From the NCBI GenBank assembly GCA_016182905.1, contig JACPFR010000005.1, positions 140,185 to 204,184 of the forward strand: 64,000 nt of DNA, given 5' to 3'. The first letter of the stretch is position 1. The number at the start of each line of letters is the position of its first letter. Of this stretch, positions 7,967-16,649 are shown in pieces. Below the pieces are notes generated by a model that searched no databases, had not been told where the DNA came from, and saw only the letters and a program-made list of their open reading frames with translations. Made by a program: the position numbers and the translations under genes. Source of the stretch: Elusimicrobiota bacterium. Its GTDB lineage: Bacteria; Elusimicrobiota; Elusimicrobia; UBA1565; UBA9628.

Positions 7967-9297
7967 TCGAGGCCGTCTTGCGGGACGCTCCGCCCGCGGG
8001 CGCCCCGCCCGCCGACTTCGCCGCGCTGAGCCGGCTGATCTCGTCGCGCGGGCTTCGTTTCGCCGAATTCCGCTTCACCGACATCGAGGGCCGGCTCTGG
8101 CGGATCATGATGCCCGCGGACGCGGTGAACGAGGGTCTCTTCTCCCGCGGGCTGCCCCTCGACGGGCAGCCCATCGGGGGGAGCTGGGACGGGCTGATGC
8201 GGCTCATGCCGCGGCTGGACGCGGTCTACGTCGACGCCGCGGCGGACGCGCCCCGCCTCGTCATGTTCTGCGACGTCTTCGAGCCCGGCGGCCGCGGCCC
8301 GCTGGAGCTCGAGCCGAGGCACGTCCTCGCCCGCGCGCTGGGCGTCGCGGAGGAGCGGCTCGACGGCGCGCTGGTGATGGGCGTCGAGCCGGAGTTCCTC
8401 CTCCTCGAGCCCGGCGGCCTTCCCGCGGCGGAGAGCGTCGTCTGGGACTTCCTGGCCCGGCTCGCGCTGGCGCTCGGCGACGCCGGCATCCGGGTCGACT
8501 GGTTCCGGACCGGCCCGGCCTCCGGGCAGGGCCGGGTGCAGATGCGCGCGGGCGCGCCGCTGAAGATGGCGGATCAGGTGATGCTCTATCGCCAGCTGGC
8601 GGCGAACCTCGCGCGCGAGCGCTCGCTCACGGCTTCGTTCCTGCCGCGTCCGGTCCCCGGCGGCGGCACGCCCGGCATGCCCGTCCACGCGGCGATGTGG
8701 AGGGGGGGCGAGAACCAGTTCCACGACGAGCGGGGCTGGGCGCTGACCAGCCCGACATGCCGCGCCTTCGCCGGAGGGCTCCTGGCGCATCTGCCCGCGC
8801 TGACGGCGCTGTGCGCGCCGACGACCAACTCCTACCGCCGCCTGATCCCGGGATTCTCCGGCCCGGTCGAGCCCATCGTCTCGACGATCGACCGGGCGGC
8901 GGCCTGCCGCATCCCCGCCCGCACGGCCGCGGCGGGCGCGCGGCGGGTCAAGTTCTGCTGCCCCGACTCCACGGCGAACCCGTACCTGGCGCTGGCGGCG
9001 GTCATCCTGGCGGGGCTCGACGGCGTCGAGCGGGGGCTCGTGCCCCCTGTGGACGGCGACCGGCCGGCGGGCACGAGGGTGCCGCATTGCCTCGAGTCGG
9101 CGCTCGACGGCCTCGACGCCGACCGCGCCTTCCTGACGGCGGGGGGGGCCTTCACCGACCTCCTGCTCGACGCCTGGATCAAGGACCGGTGGACGCGCCA
9201 CATCCTTCCACTCCGCTCGCGGCCGCACCCGTGGGAGCTGACGCGAACCGACCAGTTCGGAAGCGCCCTGGGCGTGGACGCGACCCTCGGAGGGTGA
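7963..9297 (+). CDS. Glutamine-synthetase homologue lacking active-site residues
   Basis: 444 residues from the GTG at 7963 (an ATG at 7882 would add 27, but that stretch looks non-coding in this frame). The fold is clear: RFTDIEGRLWRIMMP at the N terminus, GVEPEFLLLE (142-144 keep both metal-binding Glu), TTNSYRRLIPG and CPDSTANPYLALAAVILAG. However, by eye alignment to Salmonella GS: GQNE220 becomes GQGR191, the GMH269 His is Pro240 (GMPVH), flap E327 is Ser299 (GFSGP), and R-x-E357-x-R359 is R-V-K330-F-C332. Ammonia activation and one metal site should be lost, so gamma-glutamyl ligase activity of the normal type is unlikely. It may be structural, regulatory, or act with different chemistry on the amine exposed by the PIG-L enzyme. 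Confidence 0.8.
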   Translation: MIEAVLRDAPPAGAPPADFAALSRLISSRGLRFAEFRFTDIEGRLWRIMMPADAVNEGLFSRGLPLDGQPIGGSWDGLMRLMPRLDAVYVDAAADAPRLVMFCDVFEPGGRGPLELEPRHVLARALGVAEERLDGALVMGVEPEFLLLEPGGLPAAESVVWDFLARLALALGDAGIRVDWFRTGPASGQGRVQMRAGAPLKMADQVMLYRQLAANLARERSLTASFLPRPVPGGGTPGMPVHAAMWRGGENQFHDERGWALTSPTCRAFAGGLLAHLPALTALCAPTTNSYRRLIPGFSGPVEPIVSTIDRAAACRIPARTAAAGARRVKFCCPDSTANPYLALAAVILAGLDGVERGLVPPVDGDRPAGTRVPHCLESALDGLDADRAFLTAGGAFTDLLLDAWIKDRWTRHILPLRSRPHPWELTRTDQFGSALGVDATLGG

Positions 9298-9316
9298 CAT
9301 TTCCTACACCGAACCG

Positions 9317-9359
9317 TGACGCTGCCTCCATGGGCGAGCGCGGGCGTTTCTGTTACCGT
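9317..9359 (+). promoter_or_regulatory. Promoter of TPR gene (TNAC/ATGG class)
   Basis: TGAC (9317-9320), GCTGCCTCC, ATGG (9330-9333), 20 nt, TACCGT (9354-9359). GCCTCCATGG is shared almost exactly with the promoters at 14965 and 35296. Confidence 0.55.
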
Positions 9360-9391
9360 TGCCTGCCGCTCTAGCCGCAAAGGAGAAGAAT

Positions 9392-10243
9392 ATGCGCCAG
9401 ATCTATGTCGCCGTCATGATGTCCGCGGCCGTGCTGTCCGCCGCGAGCGCCGGAAGCCAAGAGGGCGCCGCGCCGCGGTCGCCTCATAAAGCCCAGTTCG
9501 AACGCGCCTATAAGCTCAAGGAGCAGAAGCGGGACACGCAGGCCCTGGCGGCGTTCAACGCCATACTGCAGAAGGACCCCCGCGATCACGCCGCCCTGAC
9601 CGAGGCCGGCTATCTGCACGCGAGCCTGAAGCAGTACGGCCCCGCGGCCGAGCGCCTGTCGGCCGCGTCGGCGCAGGACCCGGAGAACATGCGGCTGCGC
9701 ATGGACCTGGGCTACGTGCAGCAGGCGCGCAAGCGCTACGCGGAGGCGGACGAGCAGTTCCGGGTCGTCGCGGCGAAGCCCGGCGAGTTCCAGGAGGCGG
9801 CCCAGGGCGCCTCGACGGAGATCCATCGCCTCCTCGCGGCGGGGGACCCGTCCGAAGCGAAGCGCCGGCGGGCGATGGAGCGCGGCTACGCGGCCTTGAA
9901 CCGGGGAGCGAAGGCGGCGGCCCGCAAGGAGTTCGCGGCCGTCCTCGCCGCCGATCCCAAGGACGAGGCGGCCCGCAAGCAGCTCGGGTTCCTCAACTTC
10001 GAGGCGGGCCGGTTCGCCGAGGCCGCGGCCGACTTCGAGGCGGTCCGCGCGCTGCGCCCGAACGACTACCTCGTCGTGCTGCAGCTCGGCTACACGTACG
10101 AGCGCCTGAAGAAGAAGGAGCAGGCCCGTCAGGCGTTCTCCGCGGCGCTCGACAGCACCGACGCGAGGATCCACGACGCGGCCCAGACCGCGCTGCAGGC
10201 GTCCGGCGGCGCGCCGAAGCCCGCTCCGGCCTCGTCCCTGTAG
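9392..10243 (+). CDS. Periplasmic TPR-repeat protein
   Basis: 283 residues; ATG at 9392 chosen for the AGGAGAAG upstream and the following signal peptide (MRQIYVAVMMSAAVLSAASA). The mature part is a string of tetratricopeptide repeats from about residue 35 (AYKLKEQKRDTQALAAFNAI, LRMDLGYVQQARKRYAEAD, ARKQLGFLNFEAGRFAEAAA, LQLGYTYERLKKKEQARQAF). It is paralogous to the N-terminal half of the disrupted NfrA-like gene just downstream: both contain LRM[DE]LGY followed by KPGEFQE or KEPGEFQE. Probably a scaffold in the envelope polysaccharide machinery. Its own promoter and terminator make it a separate transcript. Confidence 0.75.
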   Translation: MRQIYVAVMMSAAVLSAASAGSQEGAAPRSPHKAQFERAYKLKEQKRDTQALAAFNAILQKDPRDHAALTEAGYLHASLKQYGPAAERLSAASAQDPENMRLRMDLGYVQQARKRYAEADEQFRVVAAKPGEFQEAAQGASTEIHRLLAAGDPSEAKRRRAMERGYAALNRGAKAAARKEFAAVLAADPKDEAARKQLGFLNFEAGRFAEAAADFEAVRALRPNDYLVVLQLGYTYERLKKKEQARQAFSAALDSTDARIHDAAQTALQASGGAPKPAPASSL

Positions 10244-10262
10244 CGCCTCGTCCCGTTCTCAC

Positions 10263-10301
10263 GGCCGGTCCGGCTCCGCGCCGGGCCGGCCTCTCTTTTT
10301 T
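10263..10301 (+). terminator. Rho-independent terminator
   Basis: GGCCGGTCCGGC - TCCGC - GCCGGGCCGGCC (12-bp stem, one mismatch) followed by TCTCTTTTTT, 20 nt after the TPR gene stop. Confidence 0.8.
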
Positions 10302-10328
10302 CCCGCCGACATTTCCTCAATAATTGTT

Positions 10329-10371
10329 TGACGCCGCGGCGATGGGAACGCGGGCGGGGAAGCGATATCTT
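10329..10371 (+). promoter_or_regulatory. Promoter of the nfrA-like gene (TNAC/ATGG class)
   Basis: TGAC (10329-10332), 9 nt, ATGG (10342-10345), 20 nt, TATCTT (10366-10371). The predicted transcription start coincides with the GTG at 10378. Confidence 0.5.
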
Positions 10372-10377
10372 CGCCTC

Positions 10378-11852
10378 GTGAAGATCCCCTCCGAGTGCCG
10401 GATCGGCCTGCTGATCTTCATCCTCGCGAGCGGCGCCGGGCCGGCGGCCGGCGAGGCGCCGTCCGCGGACGTCGACCGGGCGTACGCCGCCCTGCGCGAG
10501 GGCCGGGCGGAGGACGCGGCGGCGCTCCTCGCGAGCGTGCCGCGCGCCGATCCCGCCGCCCGGCTGGCGCGGCACGAGCTCGCCTACCTTCACCTGCGCA
10601 AGAAGGAATGGAAGGAGGCCGTCGCCCTGCTCGGCGAGCTCCTCGACGGCGCGCCCTCGGACGCGCGCCTGCGCATGGAGCTCGGCTACGCGCGCCAGGC
10701 CCTCGGCGACCGGGCCGCGGCCGCGGACGAGTTCGCTCTCGCCGCCAAGGAGCCCGGCGAGTTCCAGGAACAGGCCCGCGCCGCGCTGGCCGGCCTCGCG
10801 GCCGGCCCCTCGGGCGCCGACGGCGGCGAGGCCCTTTCGAACGAAGGCTACGCGCATCTCCGCCGCGCCGACGCCGCGGCCGCCCGCGAGTAGTTCACGA
10901 TGGCCCTGCGCGCCGATCCGGGGCGGACCCTGATCGCCAAGCAGCTGGGCTACATGAGCCTCGCCGACGGGGACAAGTCCGCGGCGGCGGCGCGCCTCGA
11001 GGGCGTGCGGCGCCTGGAGCCCCGTGACTACCAGACCGGTCCGCGGCGCGCAGGGCGCTGGCCGGCTACCGCGGCCGCACGGACCCTCTGTACCTCGACA
11101 TCGAGGCGGCGGCCTGGAGCGCGTCCCGCTTCCCCAACAAGATCGTCTCGCTGGACGCGCGGGCCGGCTGGAAGCCGGATCCGTACGGGCCCCTGTCCGT
11201 CTACTTCGCCGTCCGCGGCGCCCAGGACTCGCGCTCGCGCAGCGGCGCGGCCCCCGAGATCTACGCGGACGACGCCGTGTCGTTCGCCCCGGGGCTCCGG
11301 CTACAGCCTCGCGGCTGGAACACGAGCCTGTCGGCGGAGTGGGGGGTGACGGTCAACCTGATGCTCAGCGACGAGCATCCGGACCGCACGCAGACCGACG
11401 GCCGCGCCGTCCTCGCCGATTACCGGTATTGGAAGGGTCCCGGCCGGCTCTTCTCCGACGCGGGACTCACCCTCGGCTGGTACGGCCGCTACCGCGACAA
11501 CGTCATCGGGACGCTGCGCCTGCGCGGCGGCCTCCGCTTCCATCCGGGACTGCGCACCGCGCTGACCGTCTACGCCCCCGTGAACGCGCACAAGGACGCG
11601 AACCGGGATTTCTTCAACAACCTCGTCGAGGCGGGCGCGGGCGTCGAGCTCCAGCCCTCGACGCGGGTCAACCTGAACGTCCGCGCCGAGTATCTGCGCG
11701 GCGCCTACACCGGGATCGAAGGGCGCGATCCGAACCCCTACCCCGCGCATTACGACGAATTCCGCCTGATGCTCGTGTATTCGGCTCATTTCACCCGCCG
11801 CCCCGACGCCGGCGCGTTCGAGCCGACGCGCCGGCGGAGGCCCGTCTGGTGA
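10378..11852 (+). pseudogene. Disrupted NfrA-like TPR/outer-membrane protein gene
   Basis: From the GTG at 10378 a signal peptide (GLLIFILASGAGPAAG) and TPR repeats paralogous to the preceding gene run to an in-frame TAG at 10891-10893 (codon 172), in the sequence AAARE-stop-FTMALRADPGRTLIAKQLGY, where the paralogue has a Glu codon. The same frame then continues TPR sequence to RRLEPRDYQ near 11034. Coding then resumes in another frame from about 11043 (ALAGYRGRTDPLYLDIEAAA) and runs to 11852 as a beta-rich domain (about 270 residues) resembling the C terminus of phage N4 receptor NfrA. Two lesions, a nonsense codon and a shift of one base back or two forward, break the gene. The stop overlaps the NfrB start (GTGA), as in an intact nfrAB pair. 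Sequencing error is possible; TAG is an ordinary stop elsewhere here. Confidence 0.65.
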
Positions 11853-13774
11853 CGATCGACTTCGGCGCCGTGCTGGTCGCCCTGACGAGCTTCTCGGCGG
11901 TCGCCATCCTCGTCAGCGGCCTCGACGACCTGTTCATCGACGTCTGCTACTACGGCTCCCAGCTGCGGCGGCGCTTCTCCCGCTCGCGGACCGAGGAGGT
12001 CACGGAGGCGGATCTCCGCGCCCTGCCCGAGCAGGGCATCGCGATCATGATCCCCGCGTGGCACGAGGACGCGGTCATCGGACACATGCTGCGCAATACC
12101 CTCGGCACCGTGGAATACGGGAACTACGACATCTTCATCGGCACCTATCCGAACGACGAGGCGACCATGCACGCCGTCGCGGCGGTCGCCGAGTCGGACC
12201 CCCGCGTGCACCGGATCGTCTGCCCGCACGACGGGCCGACCAACAAGGCCGACTGCCTGAACTGGATCATCGAGGGGATCCGCCATTACGACAAGGCGAC
12301 GGGCAAGCGCATCGGCATCCTCATGCTGCACGACTCCGAGGACCTCGTCCATCCGCTCTCCCTCAAGCTGATGAACCGCTGGATCCCCGAGGTCGCCATG
12401 GTCCAGCTGCCGGTGATCCCCTTCGAGTCGGCCGCCGGCGAGATGACGGCCGGGACCTACCTCGACGAGTTCGCCGAGTCCCATCTCAAGGACATGGTGG
12501 TGCGCGAGCGCCTGAGCGGCATGGTCCCCTCGGCGGGCGTGGGCACCGGCTTCTCCCGCGCGGCCATCGAGCGGCTGGCCCTCAAGCACAACAACCAGGT
12601 CTTCAACGTCGGGACCTTCACGGAAGACTACGACCTCGCGTTCCGCCTGAAGGCCATCGGCGAGCGCTCGATGCTGCTGCAGTTCACCGTCGAGCGGACG
12701 CGCGTCGAGGGCGCGAAGCTGCGGGTCGTGCGCGAGCTCGTGGGGACGAGGGAGTATTTCCCCTCGAACTTCTCGGACGCCGTCCGTCAGAAGGCGCGCT
12801 GGACGCTCGGCATCGTCTTCCACGGCTGGCAGCAGCGCGGCTGGGAGGGGGACCTGCCGCTGCGCTACATGATCTGGCGCGACCGCAAGGCGCTGCTGAC
12901 CAACTCGGTCAACATACTCGGCTACCTCCTGCTCCTCGAGGCCGCCGTCGGCCCCTACTGGGACCCGGCCGGCGCCGATCCGGAACGGATCCGGTTCATC
13001 CCGGCCGACGGCTGGGTCTGGAAGGTGATCCTCGTCGACGCGCTCCTCCTGTTCAACCGCTGCGCGCAGCGGGTCGCGTGCGACGCTCGGATCTCCTCCT
13101 GGAAGCAGGCGTGGCTCTCCCTGCCCCGGATCATCTGGGGGAACGTCATCAACTTCTGCGCGGTCGCCCGCGCGACGCACATCTTCGTCCGCAACCGCCT
13201 GACCGGCGAGAAGCTGGTCTGGGCGAAGACGGCGCACGCCTTCCCGAGCGAGGCGCAGCTCCTGGGCTACAAGCGCAAGCTCGGGGACCTCCTTCTCGAG
13301 CAGCGGCGCATCACGCTGTCCCATCTGTCCGAGGCGCTCCGGTCCCAGAAGGAGTCGGGCAAGCGCCTGGGCGACATCCTCGTCGACAGCGGCTTCGCGC
13401 GGGAGAGCGAGATCGTCGAGACGCTGGCGGGCCAGCTGAAGGTGGAGGCGGTGAGGCTGGATCACGCGCGCCTGAGGCGGGAGGACCTGGACCTCATCAG
13501 CGAGTGCGCCTGCCGCGAGCACCTGATGGTCGTCGCCGACGGGCGCGCGCGGCCGGTCGTCATCGCCGCCGCCGTGATAAACGACGAGCGGATGAAGGGC
13601 TGGCTCGACGCGAACTTCCCTCACCCTTACCGGCTCGTGCTGGCCGGGCGCCGCGCCATCGTCGAGGTCATCGACCGCGCGCGCGAGGCCCGCGAGCGCG
13701 AGGGCCTGCCCGTGCACCGGCACCCCCACGGCGCGGCGGTCCCCGCGCGCGCGCCGGAGGGGACGCTTCATTGA
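11849..13774 (+). CDS. nfrB: NfrB-like glycosyltransferase with C-terminal MshEN domain
   Basis: 641 residues from the GTG at 11849, overlapping the upstream stop. One N-terminal membrane segment (ALTSFSAVAILVSGL) precedes a family 2 glycosyltransferase domain: IAIMIPAWHEDAVIGHML, HDSED (161-165), TFTEDYDLAFRL and the processive Q-x-x-R-W-type QKARWTLG. Two or more membrane helices follow (LLTNSVNILGYLLLLEAA, VILVDALLLF). From about residue 475 an MshEN (GspE N-terminal) module holds two RLGxxL...Q repeats, KLGDLLLEQRRITLSHLSEA and KRLGDILVDSGFARESEIVE. In E. coli NfrB this module binds c-di-GMP and controls synthesis of a ManNAc-containing surface glycan that phage N4 uses. The neighbour wecB supplies UDP-ManNAc, so the same pathway is likely here. 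Confidence 0.85.
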   Translation: MTIDFGAVLVALTSFSAVAILVSGLDDLFIDVCYYGSQLRRRFSRSRTEEVTEADLRALPEQGIAIMIPAWHEDAVIGHMLRNTLGTVEYGNYDIFIGTYPNDEATMHAVAAVAESDPRVHRIVCPHDGPTNKADCLNWIIEGIRHYDKATGKRIGILMLHDSEDLVHPLSLKLMNRWIPEVAMVQLPVIPFESAAGEMTAGTYLDEFAESHLKDMVVRERLSGMVPSAGVGTGFSRAAIERLALKHNNQVFNVGTFTEDYDLAFRLKAIGERSMLLQFTVERTRVEGAKLRVVRELVGTREYFPSNFSDAVRQKARWTLGIVFHGWQQRGWEGDLPLRYMIWRDRKALLTNSVNILGYLLLLEAAVGPYWDPAGADPERIRFIPADGWVWKVILVDALLLFNRCAQRVACDARISSWKQAWLSLPRIIWGNVINFCAVARATHIFVRNRLTGEKLVWAKTAHAFPSEAQLLGYKRKLGDLLLEQRRITLSHLSEALRSQKESGKRLGDILVDSGFARESEIVETLAGQLKVEAVRLDHARLRREDLDLISECACREHLMVVADGRARPVVIAAAVINDERMKGWLDANFPHPYRLVLAGRRAIVEVIDRAREAREREGLPVHRHPHGAAVPARAPEGTLH

Positions 13775-13786
13775 ACAGGAGACACC

Positions 13787-14962
13787 GTGAATAAGCCCGT
13801 CATCCTCGCCGTGTTCGGGACCCGGCCCGAGGCCATCAAGCTCGCGCCCGTCGTCCGCGCGCTCCGCGCGCGGACGGACCTGACGACCCGCCTGTGCGTG
13901 ACCGCCCAGCACCGGCAGATGCTGGACCGCATGCTCGCGAACTTCGGCCTGCGTCCGGATTTCGACCTGGACCTGATGCAGGCGAACCAGGATCTCAACG
14001 GCTTCTCCGCGCGCGCGCTGCCGCGCCTGCAGGAGGTGCTGCGGCGCCTGCGCCCCGACTTCGTCCTCGTCCAGGGAGACACGACGACGGCCTTCGTCAC
14101 CGCGCTGGCCGCGTTCTACGAGCGCGTGCCCGTCGGTCACGTCGAGGCGGGCCTGCGGTCCTTCGACCGCGGCAATCCGTATCCCGAGGAGACCAATCGC
14201 GTCATGATCTCGCGCCTCAGCGACCTGCATTTCGTCCCGACCCGGGCCGCCCTCGAGAACCTGCTCGCCGAGGGGATCCCCCGGGCGAACATCGTCCAGA
14301 CCGGCAACACCGTGGTGGACGCCTTGCTGCACGATGGCGCGGGGACGCGGGGCTTCGCCGCGCCCGAGCTCCGGAGCGCCGTCGCCGCGATGCGCGACGG
14401 CGACAAGGCGGTCGTCGTCACGACCCATCGCCGGGAGAACTTCGGCCGTCCCCTCGAGTCGCTGTGCGAGGCGTTCCGGATCCTGGTCGAGAGGCATCCG
14501 CGCCTGCATCTGTTCTACCCGGTCCACATGAACCCCAAGGTCGCGGACGTCGTGCGTCGCCGCCTGCGCCACCCGCGCGCGCACCTCCTCCCCGCGCTCG
14601 ACTACTTCGACCTGATCGAGCTCATGCGCATGAGCTCCTTCGTGCTGACGGACTCGGGGGGGCTCCAGGAGGAGGCGCCGTCGCTCGGCAAGCCCGTCGT
14701 GGTCCTGCGCAAGGTGACCGAGAGGCCCGAGGCGGTCAGCGCCGGCGCGGCCGTCCTCGCCGGCACGCGGACGCGGGACGTCGTCCGCGCGGCCTCGCGC
14801 CTGCTGCGCGACGAGGCGCATCACGCGTCGATGTCGGGAGGCGCGGGGATCTTCGGGGACGGACGGGCGAGCGAGCGCATCGTCGGGAGCGTGCGTCATT
14901 ATCTCGGCCTCGCCCGACGGCGCCCGGCGGGTTTCGAGCCCGTCACGAGGGCGACAAAATGA
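13787..14962 (+). CDS. wecB: UDP-N-acetylglucosamine 2-epimerase (non-hydrolysing)
   Basis: 391 residues; GTG start with AGGAG six bases upstream, 12 nt after nfrB. Family signatures: VFGTRPEAIKLAPVV at the N terminus, HVEAGLRSFDR with the catalytic acid, ETNRVMIS, TTHRRENFG, and DSGGLQEEAPSLGKPVVVLR with TERPEAV (UDP binding). It interconverts UDP-GlcNAc and UDP-ManNAc in the cytoplasm. Position directly after nfrB fits E. coli knowledge that the NfrB glycan needs WecB. The nucleotide-sugar dehydrogenase gene at the window edge could draw on the same UDP-ManNAc. Full length and all key blocks present. Confidence 0.93.
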   Translation: MNKPVILAVFGTRPEAIKLAPVVRALRARTDLTTRLCVTAQHRQMLDRMLANFGLRPDFDLDLMQANQDLNGFSARALPRLQEVLRRLRPDFVLVQGDTTTAFVTALAAFYERVPVGHVEAGLRSFDRGNPYPEETNRVMISRLSDLHFVPTRAALENLLAEGIPRANIVQTGNTVVDALLHDGAGTRGFAAPELRSAVAAMRDGDKAVVVTTHRRENFGRPLESLCEAFRILVERHPRLHLFYPVHMNPKVADVVRRRLRHPRAHLLPALDYFDLIELMRMSSFVLTDSGGLQEEAPSLGKPVVVLRKVTERPEAVSAGAAVLAGTRTRDVVRAASRLLRDEAHHASMSGGAGIFGDGRASERIVGSVRHYLGLARRRPAGFEPVTRATK

Positions 14963-14964
14963 CT

Positions 14965-15008
14965 TCACCCCGCCTCCATGGCCACGCGCTCGGCGCGACG
15001 AATATACT
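14965..15008 (+). promoter_or_regulatory. Promoter of the PilZ-GT2 operon (TNAC/ATGG class)
   Basis: TCAC (14965-14968), CCCGCCTCC, ATGG (14978-14981), 21 nt, TATACT (15003-15008). Predicted transcription start is the A of the ATG at 15015; no Shine-Dalgarno, so leaderless. Confidence 0.55.
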
Positions 15009-15014
15009 ACGCCC

Positions 15015-16649
15015 ATGAATCCGCAGACACAGACGCACCAGGAGCCGGAGACGTCTCAGCCGGTCCAGGCTGCGGGATTCAGGGAGAAGCGGCGGCACGC
15101 CCGGACGAGCGAGCGCTTCCCCGTGACGGTCGTCTCCTCCGGCGGCCTCCTGCGGTCCGCCACCTTGACCGGGGAGGCGAGGGATCACGATCAGGCCGGT
15201 CTCTGCGTGACGGTCAGCCGGCCGCTCGCGATCGGCACGGCCGTGCGCATCCGGATGCATCTCTCCAAGTCGATCTCGCCCTTCTTCAGGGGGCTGCCCT
15301 GCGAGCTCCGCGGCCGCGTGACCGCCGCGCGCAAGGTGAAGTCCAAGGGCCAGCACGCCTGCGAGCTCGTCCTGAAGTGGGACCGCCCCTTGCCCGAGCT
15401 CGTGGCCGGGGCGGTCGCCTCTTATCAGAGGAAGATCGCCGTGCTCATCGGACTCGTCCTGGCGGCGCTCGTCTGGAGCAAATGGCAGAGTCTCGATTTC
15501 TTCTGGTATGCGCCGGTCTTCTACGTCTACAGCCTGACCGTGGCGCTGTACCTCCTCTCGCGCTTCTGGATCTCCTGGCGCCATCGCGCGCCGGTCCTGG
15601 GCAGCTACACTCCCAGCGTCAGCATCGTCATCTCCGTGCGCAACGAGGAGAACGCGATCACCCGCACCGTGGAGACCTGCTTCGAGACGGACTATCCGTC
15701 GGACAAGCGGGAGATCCTCGTCGTCAACGACGGCTCGACCGACGGCACGCTGCGCGTGCTCCGCGAGCTCCAGAAGAGGTTCCCGGCGCTCCAGGTCTTC
15801 ACCCAGCCGCCCACCGGGAAGCGCGCCGCGATGGCCCAGGGGGTGCGCCACGCCAAGGGCGAGATCATCACCTTCGTGGACTCGGACACCTTCCTTTTCC
15901 GCGACGCGCTGCGCCACATCGTCTGCGGCTTCGAGGACCCGACGCTCGGGGCCTCGGCGGGCTACACCGAGGTCGAGAACTGCAACGTCAACGCGCTGAC
16001 CGGGCTGCAGGAGATCCGTTATTACGTCTCCTTCCGCCTGCTGAAGGCCTCGGAGGGGTTTTACGCCGCCGTGACCTGCTGCCCGGGGTGCCTCTCGGCC
16101 TACCGGCGGAAATACGTCCTGGAGATACTCGACCCCTGGCTCAACCAGCGCTTCCTGGGCGCCGAGGCGACCTTCGGCGACGACCGCAGCCTGACGAACT
16201 TCATCCTGCGCAAGTACCGGGTGATCTACAACGACCTCGCCGTCGCGTCGACCTTGGTGCCGGAGACGTGGGGCCAATACCTGCGCCAGCAGCTGCGCTG
16301 GAAGAAGTCCTGGCTGCGGGAGACCTTGATCGCGGGGCGCTTCATGTACAAGAAGCACCCCGTCGCGGCGGCCTCGTTCTACGCCTCGTCGATCATCAGC
16401 GTCGCCTCGCCGGCGATGGCCGCGCGCGTGGCCTACCTGGCCGCGCACGGCGAATCCTCGATGCTCCTCCCTTATCTGGTCGGCCTGCTCCTCATCGGCT
16501 TCCTCCAATCCCTCTACTTCCTCCATCGGCGTCCGAGCCCTCACTGGCTGCTGGGCATGCTGTGGATGGCGAGCGCCCTGTTCATCACCGGGCCTCAGAC
16601 CTACTACGCGCTCCTGACGGTGCGCAAGAACCACTGGGGCACGCGATGA
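15015..16649 (+). CDS. PilZ-domain processive glycosyltransferase (polysaccharide synthase)
   Basis: 544 residues. The N-terminal region (about 24-125) is a PilZ-like domain, with the arginine motif EKRRHAR at 24-30; the second c-di-GMP motif (D/N-x-S-x-x-G) reads DHDQAG at 57-62, so its Ser is missing. Two membrane helices (about 141-155 and 163-186) precede a GT2 domain of the hyaluronan/chitin/poly-GlcNAc synthase type: SVSIVISVRNEEN (201-213), VVNDGSTDGT, FVDSDTF (D289, D291), GDDRS (388-392) and QQLRW (425-429). C-terminal helices form the channel (LLPYLVGLLLIGFLQSLYFL). It starts an operon coupled by ATGA overlap to a deacetylase-like gene and the PgaA/PgaB-like fusion, so a (partly deacetylated) beta-linked hexosamine polymer is the likely product. 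Confidence 0.88.
   Translation: MNPQTQTHQEPETSQPVQAAGFREKRRHARTSERFPVTVVSSGGLLRSATLTGEARDHDQAGLCVTVSRPLAIGTAVRIRMHLSKSISPFFRGLPCELRGRVTAARKVKSKGQHACELVLKWDRPLPELVAGAVASYQRKIAVLIGLVLAALVWSKWQSLDFFWYAPVFYVYSLTVALYLLSRFWISWRHRAPVLGSYTPSVSIVISVRNEENAITRTVETCFETDYPSDKREILVVNDGSTDGTLRVLRELQKRFPALQVFTQPPTGKRAAMAQGVRHAKGEIITFVDSDTFLFRDALRHIVCGFEDPTLGASAGYTEVENCNVNALTGLQEIRYYVSFRLLKASEGFYAAVTCCPGCLSAYRRKYVLEILDPWLNQRFLGAEATFGDDRSLTNFILRKYRVIYNDLAVASTLVPETWGQYLRQQLRWKKSWLRETLIAGRFMYKKHPVAAASFYASSIISVASPAMAARVAYLAAHGESSMLLPYLVGLLLIGFLQSLYFLHRRPSPHWLLGMLWMASALFITGPQTYYALLTVRKNHWGTR

Noticed and set aside
10891-10893. TAG as a reassigned sense codon
   Set aside because: TAG ends intact genes in the same region (7742-7744, 10241-10243, 53775-53777), so it is an ordinary stop; a second lesion follows in the same gene.
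11786-15016. A 1076-codon open frame on the minus strand opposite nfrB and wecB, and many other long antisense frames
   Set aside because: In about 70 % GC DNA antisense frames stay open by codon bias; the protein is Arg/Glu/Asp-rich without family motifs, while the plus-strand genes have clear domains.
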